Positions 35,714 through 43,933 of a DNA stretch of 64,000 nucleotides are shown here, piece by piece (the first letter of the stretch is position 1; each line of letters opens with the position of its first letter). Made by a program: the position numbers and the translations under genes. The notes under the pieces were generated by a model that was not told where the DNA came from, did not search any database, and saw only the letters and a list, made by a program, of their open reading frames with translations. Source of the DNA: Gaiellaceae bacterium (lineage in GTDB: Bacteria > Actinomycetota > Thermoleophilia > Gaiellales > Gaiellaceae). Location of the stretch: positions 2,543,988 to 2,607,987 of the forward strand of contig BPGK01000001.1 in assembly GCA_026002995.1 (NCBI GenBank). Reading direction: 5' to 3'.

Positions 35714-36378
35714 GCCGCGACCTCGGTCACGCCGATCTCGGCGCGGACGCCGAGTCGGGCGGCGCGCACCGCCGCGAGGAGCTTGGGGACGATTCCGCCC
35801 TCGAGCGCGCCGGCGTCGAGGAGCCGGTCGGCCTGGCTCGCCTCGATGCGTGCGGCGACTGCTCCGTCGAGGTAAACACCGGGGACATCCGAGACGAACA
35901 CGAGGCGATCCGCCCCCAGTCCGACCGCCAACGCGCTCGCCGCCTCGTCGGCGTTCACGTTGAGCGGGCCGACGGCGAGCGGAGCGACGACGGGAATGCG
36001 GCCGGCCGCGAGGAGCTCCTCGATGAGCGGCGGCCGGCAGGGCAGGGGATCGCCGACGAGGCCGAGCTCGGGCACGGGGACGGCTTCGAGCCCGATCTCG
36101 TCGCCCATGAGGGGCACTGCCGCGGGGCCGAGTGCGGCGGTGAGCTCGGCCCCGACGGCTCGGAGGGACGCGCGCACGACCGCGAGCGTCCGAGGGTCCG
36201 TCACCCGCCTGCCCGCGACGAACGTGACCGGGATGCCGAGCCGCTCGAGCTCGGACGAGATCTGCGGCCCGGCGCCGTGTACGACGACCACGTCGTGCCC
36301 CGCTGCGCGCAGCGCGAGCGCCTCGCCGGCGCTCTCCGCGGCGACGCGACCGCCGAGCTTGAGGACGACCCGGCTCAC
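35710..36378 (-). CDS. argB: Acetylglutamate kinase (short form)
   Basis: The 222-residue amino-acid kinase starts VVLKLGGRVAAE, has VVVHGAGPQISSELERLG (N-acetylglutamate/ATP loop) and LNVNADEAASALAVGLGADRLVFVSDVPGVYLDG, ending with EGGIVPKLLAAVRAARLGV. It is clearly shorter than common 260-300-residue ArgB; the arginine-binding N-terminal helix of feedback-sensitive hexameric forms is absent. GTG 36378 overlaps the argJ stop. Feedback inhibition may therefore act elsewhere. Confidence 0.92.
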   Translation of the reverse strand: MSRVVLKLGGRVAAESAGEALALRAAGHDVVVVHGAGPQISSELERLGIPVTFVAGRRVTDPRTLAVVRASLRAVGAELTAALGPAAVPLMGDEIGLEAVPVPELGLVGDPLPCRPPLIEELLAAGRIPVVAPLAVGPLNVNADEAASALAVGLGADRLVFVSDVPGVYLDGAVAARIEASQADRLLDAGALEGGIVPKLLAAVRAARLGVRAEIGVTEVAA

Positions 36379-37538
36379 GTCGTGTACTCCGCGTTCAGGC
36401 GCACGTAGTCGTACGTGAGGTCGGAGGCGAGGTACGACGCAGCGCCGTCTCCGAGCCCGAGGTCGAGCTCGATCGCGACCGCGCTGCCGGCGAGCTCGGG
36501 CAGGTGCCCCGTCGGGACGCCGCGCTCGAAGACGACGACGCCGTCGTAGGCGACCGTCAGCCGGCTCGGGTCGACGCGGGCGAAGCCGCCGTTCCAGGGC
36601 GCCGAGCCGGCGGCGGCGAGCACGCGTCCCCAGTTCGGATCGCGTCCGAACGTCGCGGTCTTGACGAGGGGCGAGGTGGCGATCCGCTGCGCGACGGCGA
36701 CCGCCTCCTCCTCCGAGGCGGCGCCCCGCACCCGGATCTCGAGCAGCACGGTGGCGCCTTCGCCGTCTTCGACGATGGCGCGCGCAAGCGCTCCACACAC
36801 TTCTCCGAGCGCGGCGGCGAACGCCGCGTCGGTCTCCGCGCTCCGCTCGACGTCGCTCGCTCCATTCGCAAGCAGGACGACCGCGTCGTTCGTCGAGCAC
36901 TCGCCGTCGACGGAGATGCGGTTGAAGCTCGCGTCGACGGCCGGCCGGAGGAAGGCGTCCGCCTCGCCCGGCTCGAGCGGGTAGTCGGTCGTGACGACGG
37001 CGAGCATGGTCGCGAGCCGGGGGTGGATCATCCCGGCGCCCTTAGCCATTCCTCCGACCGTGAAGCCCGCGCGAGCGGCGACCGCCTGCTTCGGACCGGC
37101 GTCGGTCGTGAGGATCGCGCGCGCGGCCGCGTCCCCACCGTCGGGGGAGAGCGCGGCAGCCGCCTCGCGCACCCCGCGGAGGAGCTTGTCCATCGGCAGG
37201 GGGACGCCGATCACGCCCGTCGAGAGCACCACGACCTCCTCGGCCTCGAGCCCGAGAGCCCGCGCAGCCTCCTCGGCCGTGCGCTCGGCGTCCTCCACGC
37301 CGCGCTCGCCGGTCGCGGCGTTGGCGACGCCCGCGTTGACGACGACCGCCTGCGGCTCCGCGAGCGCGAGGTGCCGGCGCGAGACCTCGACTGGAGCGGC
37401 TTGAACGCGGTTCGTCGTCCACAGCGCGCCTCCGACGGCGGGCTCGAGAGAGCGGACGAGCGCGACGTCGGGCGCCTCTCGTCGGATCCCCGCGTGAACG
37501 CCGCTCGCCGCGAACCCCGCTGCCGCGGTGACGGACAT
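36375..37538 (-). CDS. argJ: Glutamate N-acetyltransferase / amino-acid acetyltransferase
   Basis: The 387-residue protein transfers acetyl from N-acetylornithine to glutamate, making the cyclic arginine route. It is made as a precursor that cleaves itself before Thr in the KGAGMIHP...-ATMLAVVTTD module; the region KGAGMIHPRLATML is present, as is DGECSTNDAVVLLANGAS. FGRDPNWGRVLAAAGS is another signature. ATG 37538 overlaps the argC stop by one base. Whether it also uses acetyl-CoA cannot be told from sequence. Confidence 0.95.
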   Translation of the reverse strand: MSVTAAAGFAASGVHAGIRREAPDVALVRSLEPAVGGALWTTNRVQAAPVEVSRRHLALAEPQAVVVNAGVANAATGERGVEDAERTAEEAARALGLEAEEVVVLSTGVIGVPLPMDKLLRGVREAAAALSPDGGDAAARAILTTDAGPKQAVAARAGFTVGGMAKGAGMIHPRLATMLAVVTTDYPLEPGEADAFLRPAVDASFNRISVDGECSTNDAVVLLANGASDVERSAETDAAFAAALGEVCGALARAIVEDGEGATVLLEIRVRGAASEEEAVAVAQRIATSPLVKTATFGRDPNWGRVLAAAGSAPWNGGFARVDPSRLTVAYDGVVVFERGVPTGHLPELAGSAVAIELDLGLGDGAASYLASDLTYDYVRLNAEYTT

Positions 37539-38530
37539 CAGACGAGGACCCCGGAGAGCCGCAGACCGGCCGTCTCTTCGTAGCCGTACAGGAGGTTCAC
37601 GTTCTGCACGGCCTGACCCGCGGCGCCCTTGCCGAGGTTGTCGATGGCGCAGATGAGAACCGAGTCGCCGGTGAGGCGATCTTCGAAGACGCCGATCTCC
37701 GCTCCGTCCGTCGCCTGGACGCGCGCGAGCTCGGGGACGGCGCCCTCGGGGAGCACGGACACGATGTGGCTGTCCGCGTAGCGCTCCTCGAGGAGCTCGC
37801 GCAGATCCGGCCCCGTCGAGCGCACGTAGCAGGTGGCGATCAGGCCACGGCGGACGGGGAGGAGGTGCGGCACGAAGGTCACCGGGAACCCGAGGGCCTG
37901 AGCGATCTCGGGCGCGTGCTGGTGCGCCCCGACCTTGTACGGCGCGGTGTTCTCGAGCACCGAGCCGGCATGCGAGCGCTCGCTGAGGGTGCGCCCCGCT
38001 CCCGAGACCCCGGACTTCGCGTCGACGACGACGCCGCTCGGCTCGATCGCGTCCGCCACGGGAGCGAGCGCGAGCAGCGCCGCGGTGGCGTAGCAACCCG
38101 GGTTCGCGATGAGACGACCGCTGGGCGGCGAGACCTCGGGCAGGCCGTACGACCACTCGCCGAGGCGCTCCGGGAACGGGTGGCGGAATCCGTACCAGGA
38201 CTCGTAGATCGCGGGCTCGGCGAACCGGTGCCCGCCGGAGAGGTCGACGACGACGCCTCGCGGCGGGGGCTCGAGCGCGGCGGCCTCCTCGTGCGAGAGG
38301 CAGAGGAAGATCACGTCGGCGCCGGAGGAGAGAGCCGCGTCGTTCGTGATGAAGCGGGGGATCCGCCGAAAGCCGTTCCGGCCGAGGCGGGGATCGAGCG
38401 CGTCAGCCGGCCGCCCCGCGAGCGAGTCGGAGCCGAGCGCGTACAGCTCGAGCGCCGGGTGCGCGAGCACCCGGTCGAGGGTCTCCTGCCCCGTGTAGCC
38501 GGAGGCGCCGACGATGGCCACTGTCGCCAC
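37538..38530 (-). CDS. argC: N-acetyl-gamma-glutamyl-phosphate reductase
   Basis: About 330 residues. NADPH-binding start ATVAIVGASGYTGQETLDRV, catalytic Cys in LIANPGCYATAALLAL, DAKSGVSGAGR, HQHAPEI and a terminal IDNLGKGAAGQAVQN. GTG 38530 is preferred to an ATG at 38545 because CATAAT (38542-38537) lies exactly 6 nt before the GTG, fitting the leaderless pattern. First gene of the arginine operon, divergent from hom. Confidence 0.94.
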   Translation of the reverse strand: MATVAIVGASGYTGQETLDRVLAHPALELYALGSDSLAGRPADALDPRLGRNGFRRIPRFITNDAALSSGADVIFLCLSHEEAAALEPPPRGVVVDLSGGHRFAEPAIYESWYGFRHPFPERLGEWSYGLPEVSPPSGRLIANPGCYATAALLALAPVADAIEPSGVVVDAKSGVSGAGRTLSERSHAGSVLENTAPYKVGAHQHAPEIAQALGFPVTFVPHLLPVRRGLIATCYVRSTGPDLRELLEERYADSHIVSVLPEGAVPELARVQATDGAEIGVFEDRLTGDSVLICAIDNLGKGAAGQAVQNVNLLYGYEETAGLRLSGVLV

Positions 38531-38536
38531 CAGCGT

Positions 38537-38564
38537 ATTATGCACAACGTACGCAGCCTATGCA
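38537..38564. promoter_or_regulatory. argC promoter with two TATGCA boxes (ArgR operator candidate)
   Basis: TATGCA at 38539-38544 and 38559-38564, 20 bp apart. The first overlaps the argC -10 (CATAAT, 38542-38537) and the second the -35 position, ideal for repression. The paired boxes at the same spacing before argR support an ArgR site. Confidence 0.55.
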
Positions 38565-38578
38565 GTTCCTCCGTCGGC

Positions 38579-38584
38579 TAGGCT
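38579..38584 (+). promoter_or_regulatory. TAGGCT -10-like box, 8 nt before GTG 38593
   Basis: Supports GTG 38593 as the leaderless start of hom rather than the ATG at 38560. Confidence 0.4.
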
Positions 38585-38592
38585 GCGGCCCC

Positions 38593-39900
38593 GTGACCCC
38601 CGTCGACGTCCCTATCGCGCTCCTCGGCTACGGAACGGTCGGCGCCGCCGTCCACCGCCTGCTCGTCGAGACCGGCGACGACATCGAGCGTCTGACGGGC
38701 CGCAGGCTCCGCGTGACCCGCGCGCTCGTGCGCGATCTCGCGAAGGAGCGGGGATTCGCACCCGAGGACGGCGTCCTCACGACGGACGCCGAGGAGATCC
38801 TCGGTGACGGAGAGATCGCGCTCGCAGCCGAGCTCATGGGCGGGCTGGAGCCGGCCGGCTCGTACGTGCTTTCGCTCCTCGAGCGGGGCGTGTCGGTCGT
38901 GACCGCGAACAAGCAGCTCGTCGCGCACCGCAGCCCGGAACTCTTCGCCGCGGCGGCACGCGGGGGCGCGCAACTCCGCTTCGAGGCGTGCGTGTGCGCG
39001 GCGATCCCGGTGATCAAGGTCCTCCGCGAGGCGCTCGTGGCGACGCACGTGCACCGCGTCCTCGGGATCGTCAACGGCACGACGAACTTCGTCCTCGGCG
39101 AGATGGAGGCGGGCCGGACCTACGAGGAGGCGCTCGCCGAAGCCCAGCGTCTCGGCTACGCCGAGGCGGACCCCGTCGACGACGTCTCGGGAGCGGATGC
39201 CGCAGCGAAGATGGCGATCCTCGCCTCGGTGGCCTTCGGCGCCCGGGTCGCGCCCGAGGACGTCGAGGTCGAGGGGATCGAGGCCGTGCGGCCCGAGCAC
39301 GTGGCGGCCGCCCGCGCGCTCGAGATGACGGTGAAGCTCGTCGGGCAGGCGACCCTCGCGAACGGCGCGGCGGACGTCCGGGTGGGGCCCGCCCTCGTCG
39401 ACCGCCACCACCCGCTCGCGGCCGTCGAGGGCGCGTTCAACGCGGTCATGCTCCAGGGGGACGCGATCCGGGAGATCACGCTCTCGGGTCCGGGTGCGGG
39501 CGGCATCGAGACGGCCTCGGCGGTCGTGGCCGACCTCGTGTCGATCGTCGGCACCTCGGGGCCCGGCTTCCTCCAGGACGATCCCGCCCGCCGCTCGCTC
39601 GCGCGCGCCGACGCGGATGCGATCCGCTCCCCGTTCTACGTCCGCGTCGACGTCGATGACCGTCCCGGCGTGCTCGCCCGCGTGGCGGGCCAGCTCGCGG
39701 TCGAGGGCGTCTCGGTCGCCCGGCTCGTCCAGAACCAGACCGACGCGGGCGCGACCCTCCACATCGTGACGCACGAGGCGCCGGTCGGGAGCGTCGCGCG
39801 CAGCGTCCGCGCGATCGCGGCCATGCCGGAGACGCTCGAGCCGCCGACTGCGCTCCGCGTCGTCTCGGACCGAGGCGTCGAGGAGCTCGGCTGGACGTGA
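38593..39900 (+). CDS. hom: Homoserine dehydrogenase
   Basis: About 435 residues. Rossmann start PIALLGYGTVGAAVHRLL, catalytic region VNGTTNFVLGEMEAGRTYEEAL then DDVSGADAAAKMAILA, and a C-terminal ACT domain (FYVRVDVDDRPGVLARVAG) that usually binds threonine for feedback inhibition. It reduces aspartate semialdehyde to homoserine. It overlaps thrC (GTGA), making a three-gene threonine operon. Divergent from argC; the 62 bp between starts carries both promoters. Confidence 0.96.
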   Translation: MTPVDVPIALLGYGTVGAAVHRLLVETGDDIERLTGRRLRVTRALVRDLAKERGFAPEDGVLTTDAEEILGDGEIALAAELMGGLEPAGSYVLSLLERGVSVVTANKQLVAHRSPELFAAAARGGAQLRFEACVCAAIPVIKVLREALVATHVHRVLGIVNGTTNFVLGEMEAGRTYEEALAEAQRLGYAEADPVDDVSGADAAAKMAILASVAFGARVAPEDVEVEGIEAVRPEHVAAARALEMTVKLVGQATLANGAADVRVGPALVDRHHPLAAVEGAFNAVMLQGDAIREITLSGPGAGGIETASAVVADLVSIVGTSGPGFLQDDPARRSLARADADAIRSPFYVRVDVDDRPGVLARVAGQLAVEGVSVARLVQNQTDAGATLHIVTHEAPVGSVARSVRAIAAMPETLEPPTALRVVSDRGVEELGWT

Positions 39901-40868
39901 CGGTTCCCCTGATCGAGCGCTTCCGCGACCGGCTCCCGGTCGGCGCGGAGACGCCGATCGTGAGCCTCGGTGAGGGATCGACCCCGCTCCTCCCCGCGCC
40001 GCGCCTCTCGGAGCGGCTGGGAGTCGAGCTGTGGCTGAAGTGGGAGCCGGCGAACCCGTCAGGGAGCTACAAGGACCGGGGGATGACGGTCGCCGTCTCC
40101 AAGGCCCTCGAGCGAGGGGCGTCGGCGGTGATCTGCGCGTCGACGGGAAACACCGCAGCCTCCGCAGCCGCGTACGCGGCTCGAGCCGGGATCCGCGCGC
40201 TCGTGCTCCAGCCGGAAGGCGCTGTCGCCTCCGGCAAGCTCGCCCAGAGCCTCATGCACGGAGCCCGCGTGCTCGAGGTGCGAGGCAGCTTCGACGATGC
40301 GCTCGCGGCCGCGCGGGCGCTCGCCGAGCGCGGAACGCATGCGCTCGTCAACTCGCTCAACCCGCACCGCCTCGAAGGACAAAAAACCGCGGTTTTCGAG
40401 ATCGTCGACGAGCTCGGCGCCGTTCCGGACGTCTTCGTCGTCCCCTACGGGGGAGGTGGGAACACCGTGTCCTACGCGAAGGGCCTCTCCGAGCTCGCCG
40501 AGAGAGCGCGCCTTGTCTCCGTCCAGGCTGCGGACCGGCGGCGCACGGTGGCCTCCGCGATTCGCATAGCGGAGCCCGCCCACCGGGAGGTCGTGGCGTC
40601 GCTCGACGTCGAGATCTCGACGGTGACGGACGCGCAGATCCTCGAGGCCTGGGCGCAACTCGCAAAGCTCGAGGGCCTCTTCTGCGAGCCATCCTCTGCC
40701 GCCGGCTTGGCCGCGCTCACGCTCGACCCGCCGCGAGGCGCACGCGTGGTCGCGACGATCACAGGGCACGGCCTCAAGGATCCGGACGCGGCGGCGCGCG
40801 TCGCCCCCGAGCCCCTCGTCGTCGATCCGGATCCCGACGCGATCGCCGCGGCGGCGGCCGGCGCGTGA
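39897..40868 (+). CDS. thrC: Threonine synthase
   Basis: The 323-residue PLP enzyme makes threonine from O-phosphohomoserine. PLP Lys in NPSGSYKDRGMTVAVSKAL, phosphate loop GGGGNTVSY region (VVPYGGGGNTVSYAKGL), and ASTGNTAASAAAYAARAG. Short thrC type, typical of actinobacteria. GTG 39897 and GTGA overlap with thrB fix its place in hom-thrC-thrB. Confidence 0.95.
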   Translation: MTVPLIERFRDRLPVGAETPIVSLGEGSTPLLPAPRLSERLGVELWLKWEPANPSGSYKDRGMTVAVSKALERGASAVICASTGNTAASAAAYAARAGIRALVLQPEGAVASGKLAQSLMHGARVLEVRGSFDDALAAARALAERGTHALVNSLNPHRLEGQKTAVFEIVDELGAVPDVFVVPYGGGGNTVSYAKGLSELAERARLVSVQAADRRRTVASAIRIAEPAHREVVASLDVEISTVTDAQILEAWAQLAKLEGLFCEPSSAAGLAALTLDPPRGARVVATITGHGLKDPDAAARVAPEPLVVDPDPDAIAAAAAGA

Positions 40869-41701
40869 TCGTCCGCGCTCCCGCGACCTCGGCGAACCTC
40901 GGTCCGGGGTTCGACTGCGCCGGCGTCGCCCTCGACCTCTGGAACGAGCTCGAGCTCGACCACGGCCCCGCGGGCCGGGTGAGCGTGGAGATCGAGGGAG
41001 AGGGCGCCGACGAGCTCCCCGCGGACGACTCGAACCTCGTCGTCCGCGCGTACAGCCTGCTCGCGTCGCCCCGAGGCGTCCGCTTCCGGCTGCGCAACCG
41101 CATTCCGCTCGAGCGCGGGCTCGGCTCGTCCGCAGCCGCGATCGCGCTCGGCCTCGCAGCGGCACGGCGGGACGAGACCCCGGAGGAGCTCCTCGCGCAC
41201 GGGCTCCGGCTCGAGCCGCACGCCGACAACCTCGCTCCGGCGCTCGTCGGGGGCGTGTGCCTGACGTGGGAGGGGCGGATCGCGCGCGTCGCCGACCGAC
41301 TTCCGCTGCGCGCGGTCCTCGTCGTCCCGGGCGAGCGCACGCGGACGGACGAGGCCCGCTCACGCCTCCCCGATCGCGTGCCGCACGACGATGCCGCCTT
41401 CACCGTGGCCCGGGCGCTCTTACTCGGGACGGCGATCGGCGCCGGTGATGCGGCCCTGATGGGCGCCGCGCTCGTGGATCGCCTGCACGAGCCGTACCGG
41501 CCCTCGGAGCTCCTCGCCGCGATCCGCGCAGAGCTTCCCGCGGGGGCGGCGGGCGCCACCTTGTCGGGCTCGGGGCCGACCGTCGTCGTCTGGGCGACGG
41601 ACGCCGAGACGTGCGCGGCCGAGCTCCGCCGGCGCTTCCCCGAGCACGCCGTCAGCGCGGTCGCGGTGGCGACTCGAGGCGCGCTCGGAGAGCCGTCCTA
41701 G
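40865..41701 (+). CDS. thrB: Homoserine kinase
   Basis: The 278-residue GHMP kinase phosphorylates homoserine. Motif 1 is VRAPATSANLGPGFDCAGVALDL, motif 2 the ATP loop IPLERGLGSSAAAIALGLAA, and motif 3 GATLSGSGPTVVVWA. Length is slightly below the usual 300. GTG 40865 overlaps the thrC stop. Confidence 0.95.
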   Translation: MIVRAPATSANLGPGFDCAGVALDLWNELELDHGPAGRVSVEIEGEGADELPADDSNLVVRAYSLLASPRGVRFRLRNRIPLERGLGSSAAAIALGLAAARRDETPEELLAHGLRLEPHADNLAPALVGGVCLTWEGRIARVADRLPLRAVLVVPGERTRTDEARSRLPDRVPHDDAAFTVARALLLGTAIGAGDAALMGAALVDRLHEPYRPSELLAAIRAELPAGAAGATLSGSGPTVVVWATDAETCAAELRRRFPEHAVSAVAVATRGALGEPS

Positions 41702-41737
41702 GTTGGCTCGGTGGCCGTCGCGCCGCGCGCCCGGTGC

Positions 41738-41743
41738 TACCCT
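41738..41743 (+). promoter_or_regulatory. Extended -10 (TGC-TACCCT) 9 nt before GTG 41753
   Basis: TG-N-TACCCT upstream of the HNH gene; fits the leaderless pattern and supports GTG 41753 over GTG 41711. Confidence 0.4.
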
Positions 41744-41752
41744 CAGCGCGCA

Positions 41753-42280
41753 GTGGACCGGGTTCTCGTCCTCAACGCAAGCTACGAGCCCCTCAACGTC
41801 TGCAGCCTGCGCCGCGCCCACGTCCTCGTCTGGAAGGGCAAGGCCGAGATCCTCGAGAGCCACGACCGTCCCCTCCGCTCGGCGACCACGGCGCACCCGC
41901 GACCACACGTGATCCGACTCGTCACGTACGTCCGCGTCCCACGCACCGTAACGCGTCGGATCTCGCGACGCGTGCTCTTCGCCCGCGACGGCTGGCAGTG
42001 TGCCTACTGCGGATCGGAGACGACTCGACTCACGCTCGACCACGTCGTACCCCGCTCCCGCGGTGGCGCATCGGTGTGGGAGAACGTCGTCGCCTCCTGT
42101 GCTCCCTGCAACCACCGCAAGGGCGACCGGCTCCTCGAAGAGACCTCGATGACGCTGCGCACGAGCCCGCGGCCGCCGTCCCCCGTGCTCTTCATCCGCC
42201 TCGCGACCGAGCACATCCCGGACACGTGGCGTATGTACCTCCCAGGGCTCGAGCCCGCCTCCGCGGCCGCGGCGGCGTAG
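41753..42280 (+). CDS. HNH endonuclease family protein
   Basis: The 175-residue protein begins DRVLVLNASYEPLNVCSLRRAH, the typical opening of a stand-alone HNH family that is conserved in actinobacteria. The HNH core is ARDGWQCAYCGSETTRLTLDHVVPRSRGGASVWENVVASCAPCNHRKGD, with zinc pairs CAYC and CAPC and the catalytic His of LDHVVP. The biological role of this chromosomal family is unclear; there is no toxin-immunity or phage context here, so a housekeeping DNA or RNA processing role is as likely as defence. Confidence 0.9.
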   Translation: MDRVLVLNASYEPLNVCSLRRAHVLVWKGKAEILESHDRPLRSATTAHPRPHVIRLVTYVRVPRTVTRRISRRVLFARDGWQCAYCGSETTRLTLDHVVPRSRGGASVWENVVASCAPCNHRKGDRLLEETSMTLRTSPRPPSPVLFIRLATEHIPDTWRMYLPGLEPASAAAAA

Positions 42281-42296
42281 CGCGACCGGCAGCGGG

Positions 42297-42767
42297 CTAC
42301 CGAGCCATCGCGCGCTCGACCGCCTCCTGCTCCTCGGGCGAGAGCGCGACGGAGGCGCGGCCGCGATCGAGCTCTTTCACGTAGATGCGCGCGTAGTCGC
42401 GGCCCTGGATCGCCGTCACGACGGTGCCGGTCCGGTGCGCATCGAGGAGCGCGACGGACGCCGACTGCTGGCCACCGGTGCCTTCGTACGCGTCGTAGCG
42501 CACGACCGCCGTGTTCGTGATCGCGCCGTCGACCCGCCGGTCGACGCGAGAGAGCCCCGCGGCGACCTCGCTGACCGCGCGGCTCACGTCGTCGATGCGC
42601 CCCTGCAAGGCGACGGCGAACTCGAGCAAGTCGTGCCGGCCGCCGGCGAGCACGACCGCCTGCCGCTGCTCGAGCTTCGTCAGGCGCCGCCAGAGGACGA
42701 GCGCGACGGCGAGCGCGAGAGCAGCAACCGCCGAGGCAGCCGCCGCCAGCGCGAGCGAGACGGTCAC
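42297..42767 (-). CDS. DUF4446 membrane-anchored protein
   Basis: The 156-residue protein has one N-terminal helix (about 3-25), a coiled segment (WRRLTKLEQRQAVVLAG; GRIDDVSRAVSEVAAGLSRVD), then the DUF4446 domain (VVRYDAYEGTGGQQSASVAL, YVKELDRGRASVALSPEE). Function unknown. GTG 42767 overlaps the stop of the larger membrane protein gene. Confidence 0.87.
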   Translation of the reverse strand: MTVSLALAAAASAVAALALAVALVLWRRLTKLEQRQAVVLAGGRHDLLEFAVALQGRIDDVSRAVSEVAAGLSRVDRRVDGAITNTAVVRYDAYEGTGGQQSASVALLDAHRTGTVVTAIQGRDYARIYVKELDRGRASVALSPEEQEAVERAMAR

Positions 42768-43915
42768 AGCGTGAAGATGACCGGGTACTCGGCGGAGTTG
42801 TTCGCGAGGTTCGTCTCGCCCGGCACCGGGTCGACGTCCACCCGGACGGCGATCCGCTCCCCGAACGGGACGAGCGTGCCGATCTGGAACGTCACCGCCT
42901 TGATCTCGCCCGGGTCGATGATCGGGATGGTCTGCTTGCGGACGATCGGCTCGGGCTGCTTCGGGATCGTCAACGTCACGACGATCTGCACCTCCTGTGC
43001 ATCGCCCGTGTCTTCGACCCCGACCTCGAACGCGAGTTGGTCACTGACCCGGATCGTCGTCTCGGTCGTGGTCGAGAGGAGCTGCCCGCTCGGCAGCGCC
43101 TTGACGTACGAGATCCCGGTTCCGTGGAGCCCGGTCGGCGTCCCGCCGGTCGATGCGCCCTGGATCCGCTGCCAGATCGCGGCGAGCGCGCTCGCGCTCG
43201 TGATCTCGGGCGCAGTGACGAACTGCGACGGCGGCACCTCGACCCCGCTGATCCCCTCGGCCTCCAGCGCGAGCCGGGCGCGGGCCACGAACGAGTCCGT
43301 CCAGATCACGTCGCTCGCGAGCAGGCGCTGCATGGAGAGCGCGAGCTGAGCGCCGGCGGTGGCGGCGTCCGTCTCGCTCGTGAGCTCGGAGAACGAGACC
43401 TGGAGGCCCTTGACCCCGTTCGCGCGGTACTGGAGGGCCTCGATCGCCCCCGCGTGCGCGTCGAAGAGCGGGCCGGGCGGGCGGAGCGACTGCGCTCGCC
43501 GCACCTGGTTCTCGGCCGTCTGGACGAACCCGCGGAGCTTCGCGTCGAGATCCTCCAGCTTGAGGCCCGGGGTCGTCAGCGTCGTCGCGAGGTTGCGGCC
43601 GAGCCGCGCCGAGTTCGTTCCGACAACGCCGATCTCGGCCATGTAATCGGAGTAGCGAGCGGTCTTCCGTTCGGTCGTGCAGCCCTCGACCCAGACGACG
43701 AGGAGCACGACGACGAGGATCGCAAGCGCGATCAGCCCCACGAGCCGGAGCAGCGGCGTCAGGTTGCTCGGAGCGCCGAACCGTGGGCCGCGACCGCGCG
43801 GGCCGCGGGAGCTCCGCGAGAGCTCAGGCTCGCGCTTGGGGAGGTCCTCCCACGAGGGCGGCTCCTCCTCGTCGAAGAAGTCGAAGTCGAGGATGTCGTC
43901 GTCGCGAGCGCCCAC
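42764..43915 (-). CDS. Single-pass membrane protein, hypothetical
   Basis: A 383-residue protein with an acidic cytoplasmic N-terminus (DDDILDFDFFDEEEPPSWED), one helix (about 58-78; LVGLIALAILVVVLLVVWV), and a long extracytoplasmic part: helical 85-200 (ARYSDYMAEIGVVGTNSARL, LDAKLRGFVQTAENQVRRAQ) and a C-terminal beta-sandwich (about 285-383) ending VPGETNLANNSAEYPVIF, which looks like a CARDB/APHP adhesion fold. The acidic tail resembles cytoplasmic parts of envelope-scaffold proteins. Divergent from the membrane kinase gene, so a link to Ser/Thr phosphorylation is possible. Confidence 0.75.
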   Translation of the reverse strand: MGARDDDILDFDFFDEEEPPSWEDLPKREPELSRSSRGPRGRGPRFGAPSNLTPLLRLVGLIALAILVVVLLVVWVEGCTTERKTARYSDYMAEIGVVGTNSARLGRNLATTLTTPGLKLEDLDAKLRGFVQTAENQVRRAQSLRPPGPLFDAHAGAIEALQYRANGVKGLQVSFSELTSETDAATAGAQLALSMQRLLASDVIWTDSFVARARLALEAEGISGVEVPPSQFVTAPEITSASALAAIWQRIQGASTGGTPTGLHGTGISYVKALPSGQLLSTTTETTIRVSDQLAFEVGVEDTGDAQEVQIVVTLTIPKQPEPIVRKQTIPIIDPGEIKAVTFQIGTLVPFGERIAVRVDVDPVPGETNLANNSAEYPVIFTL

Positions 43916-43933
43916 GGATTGCAGGGACTCTAG

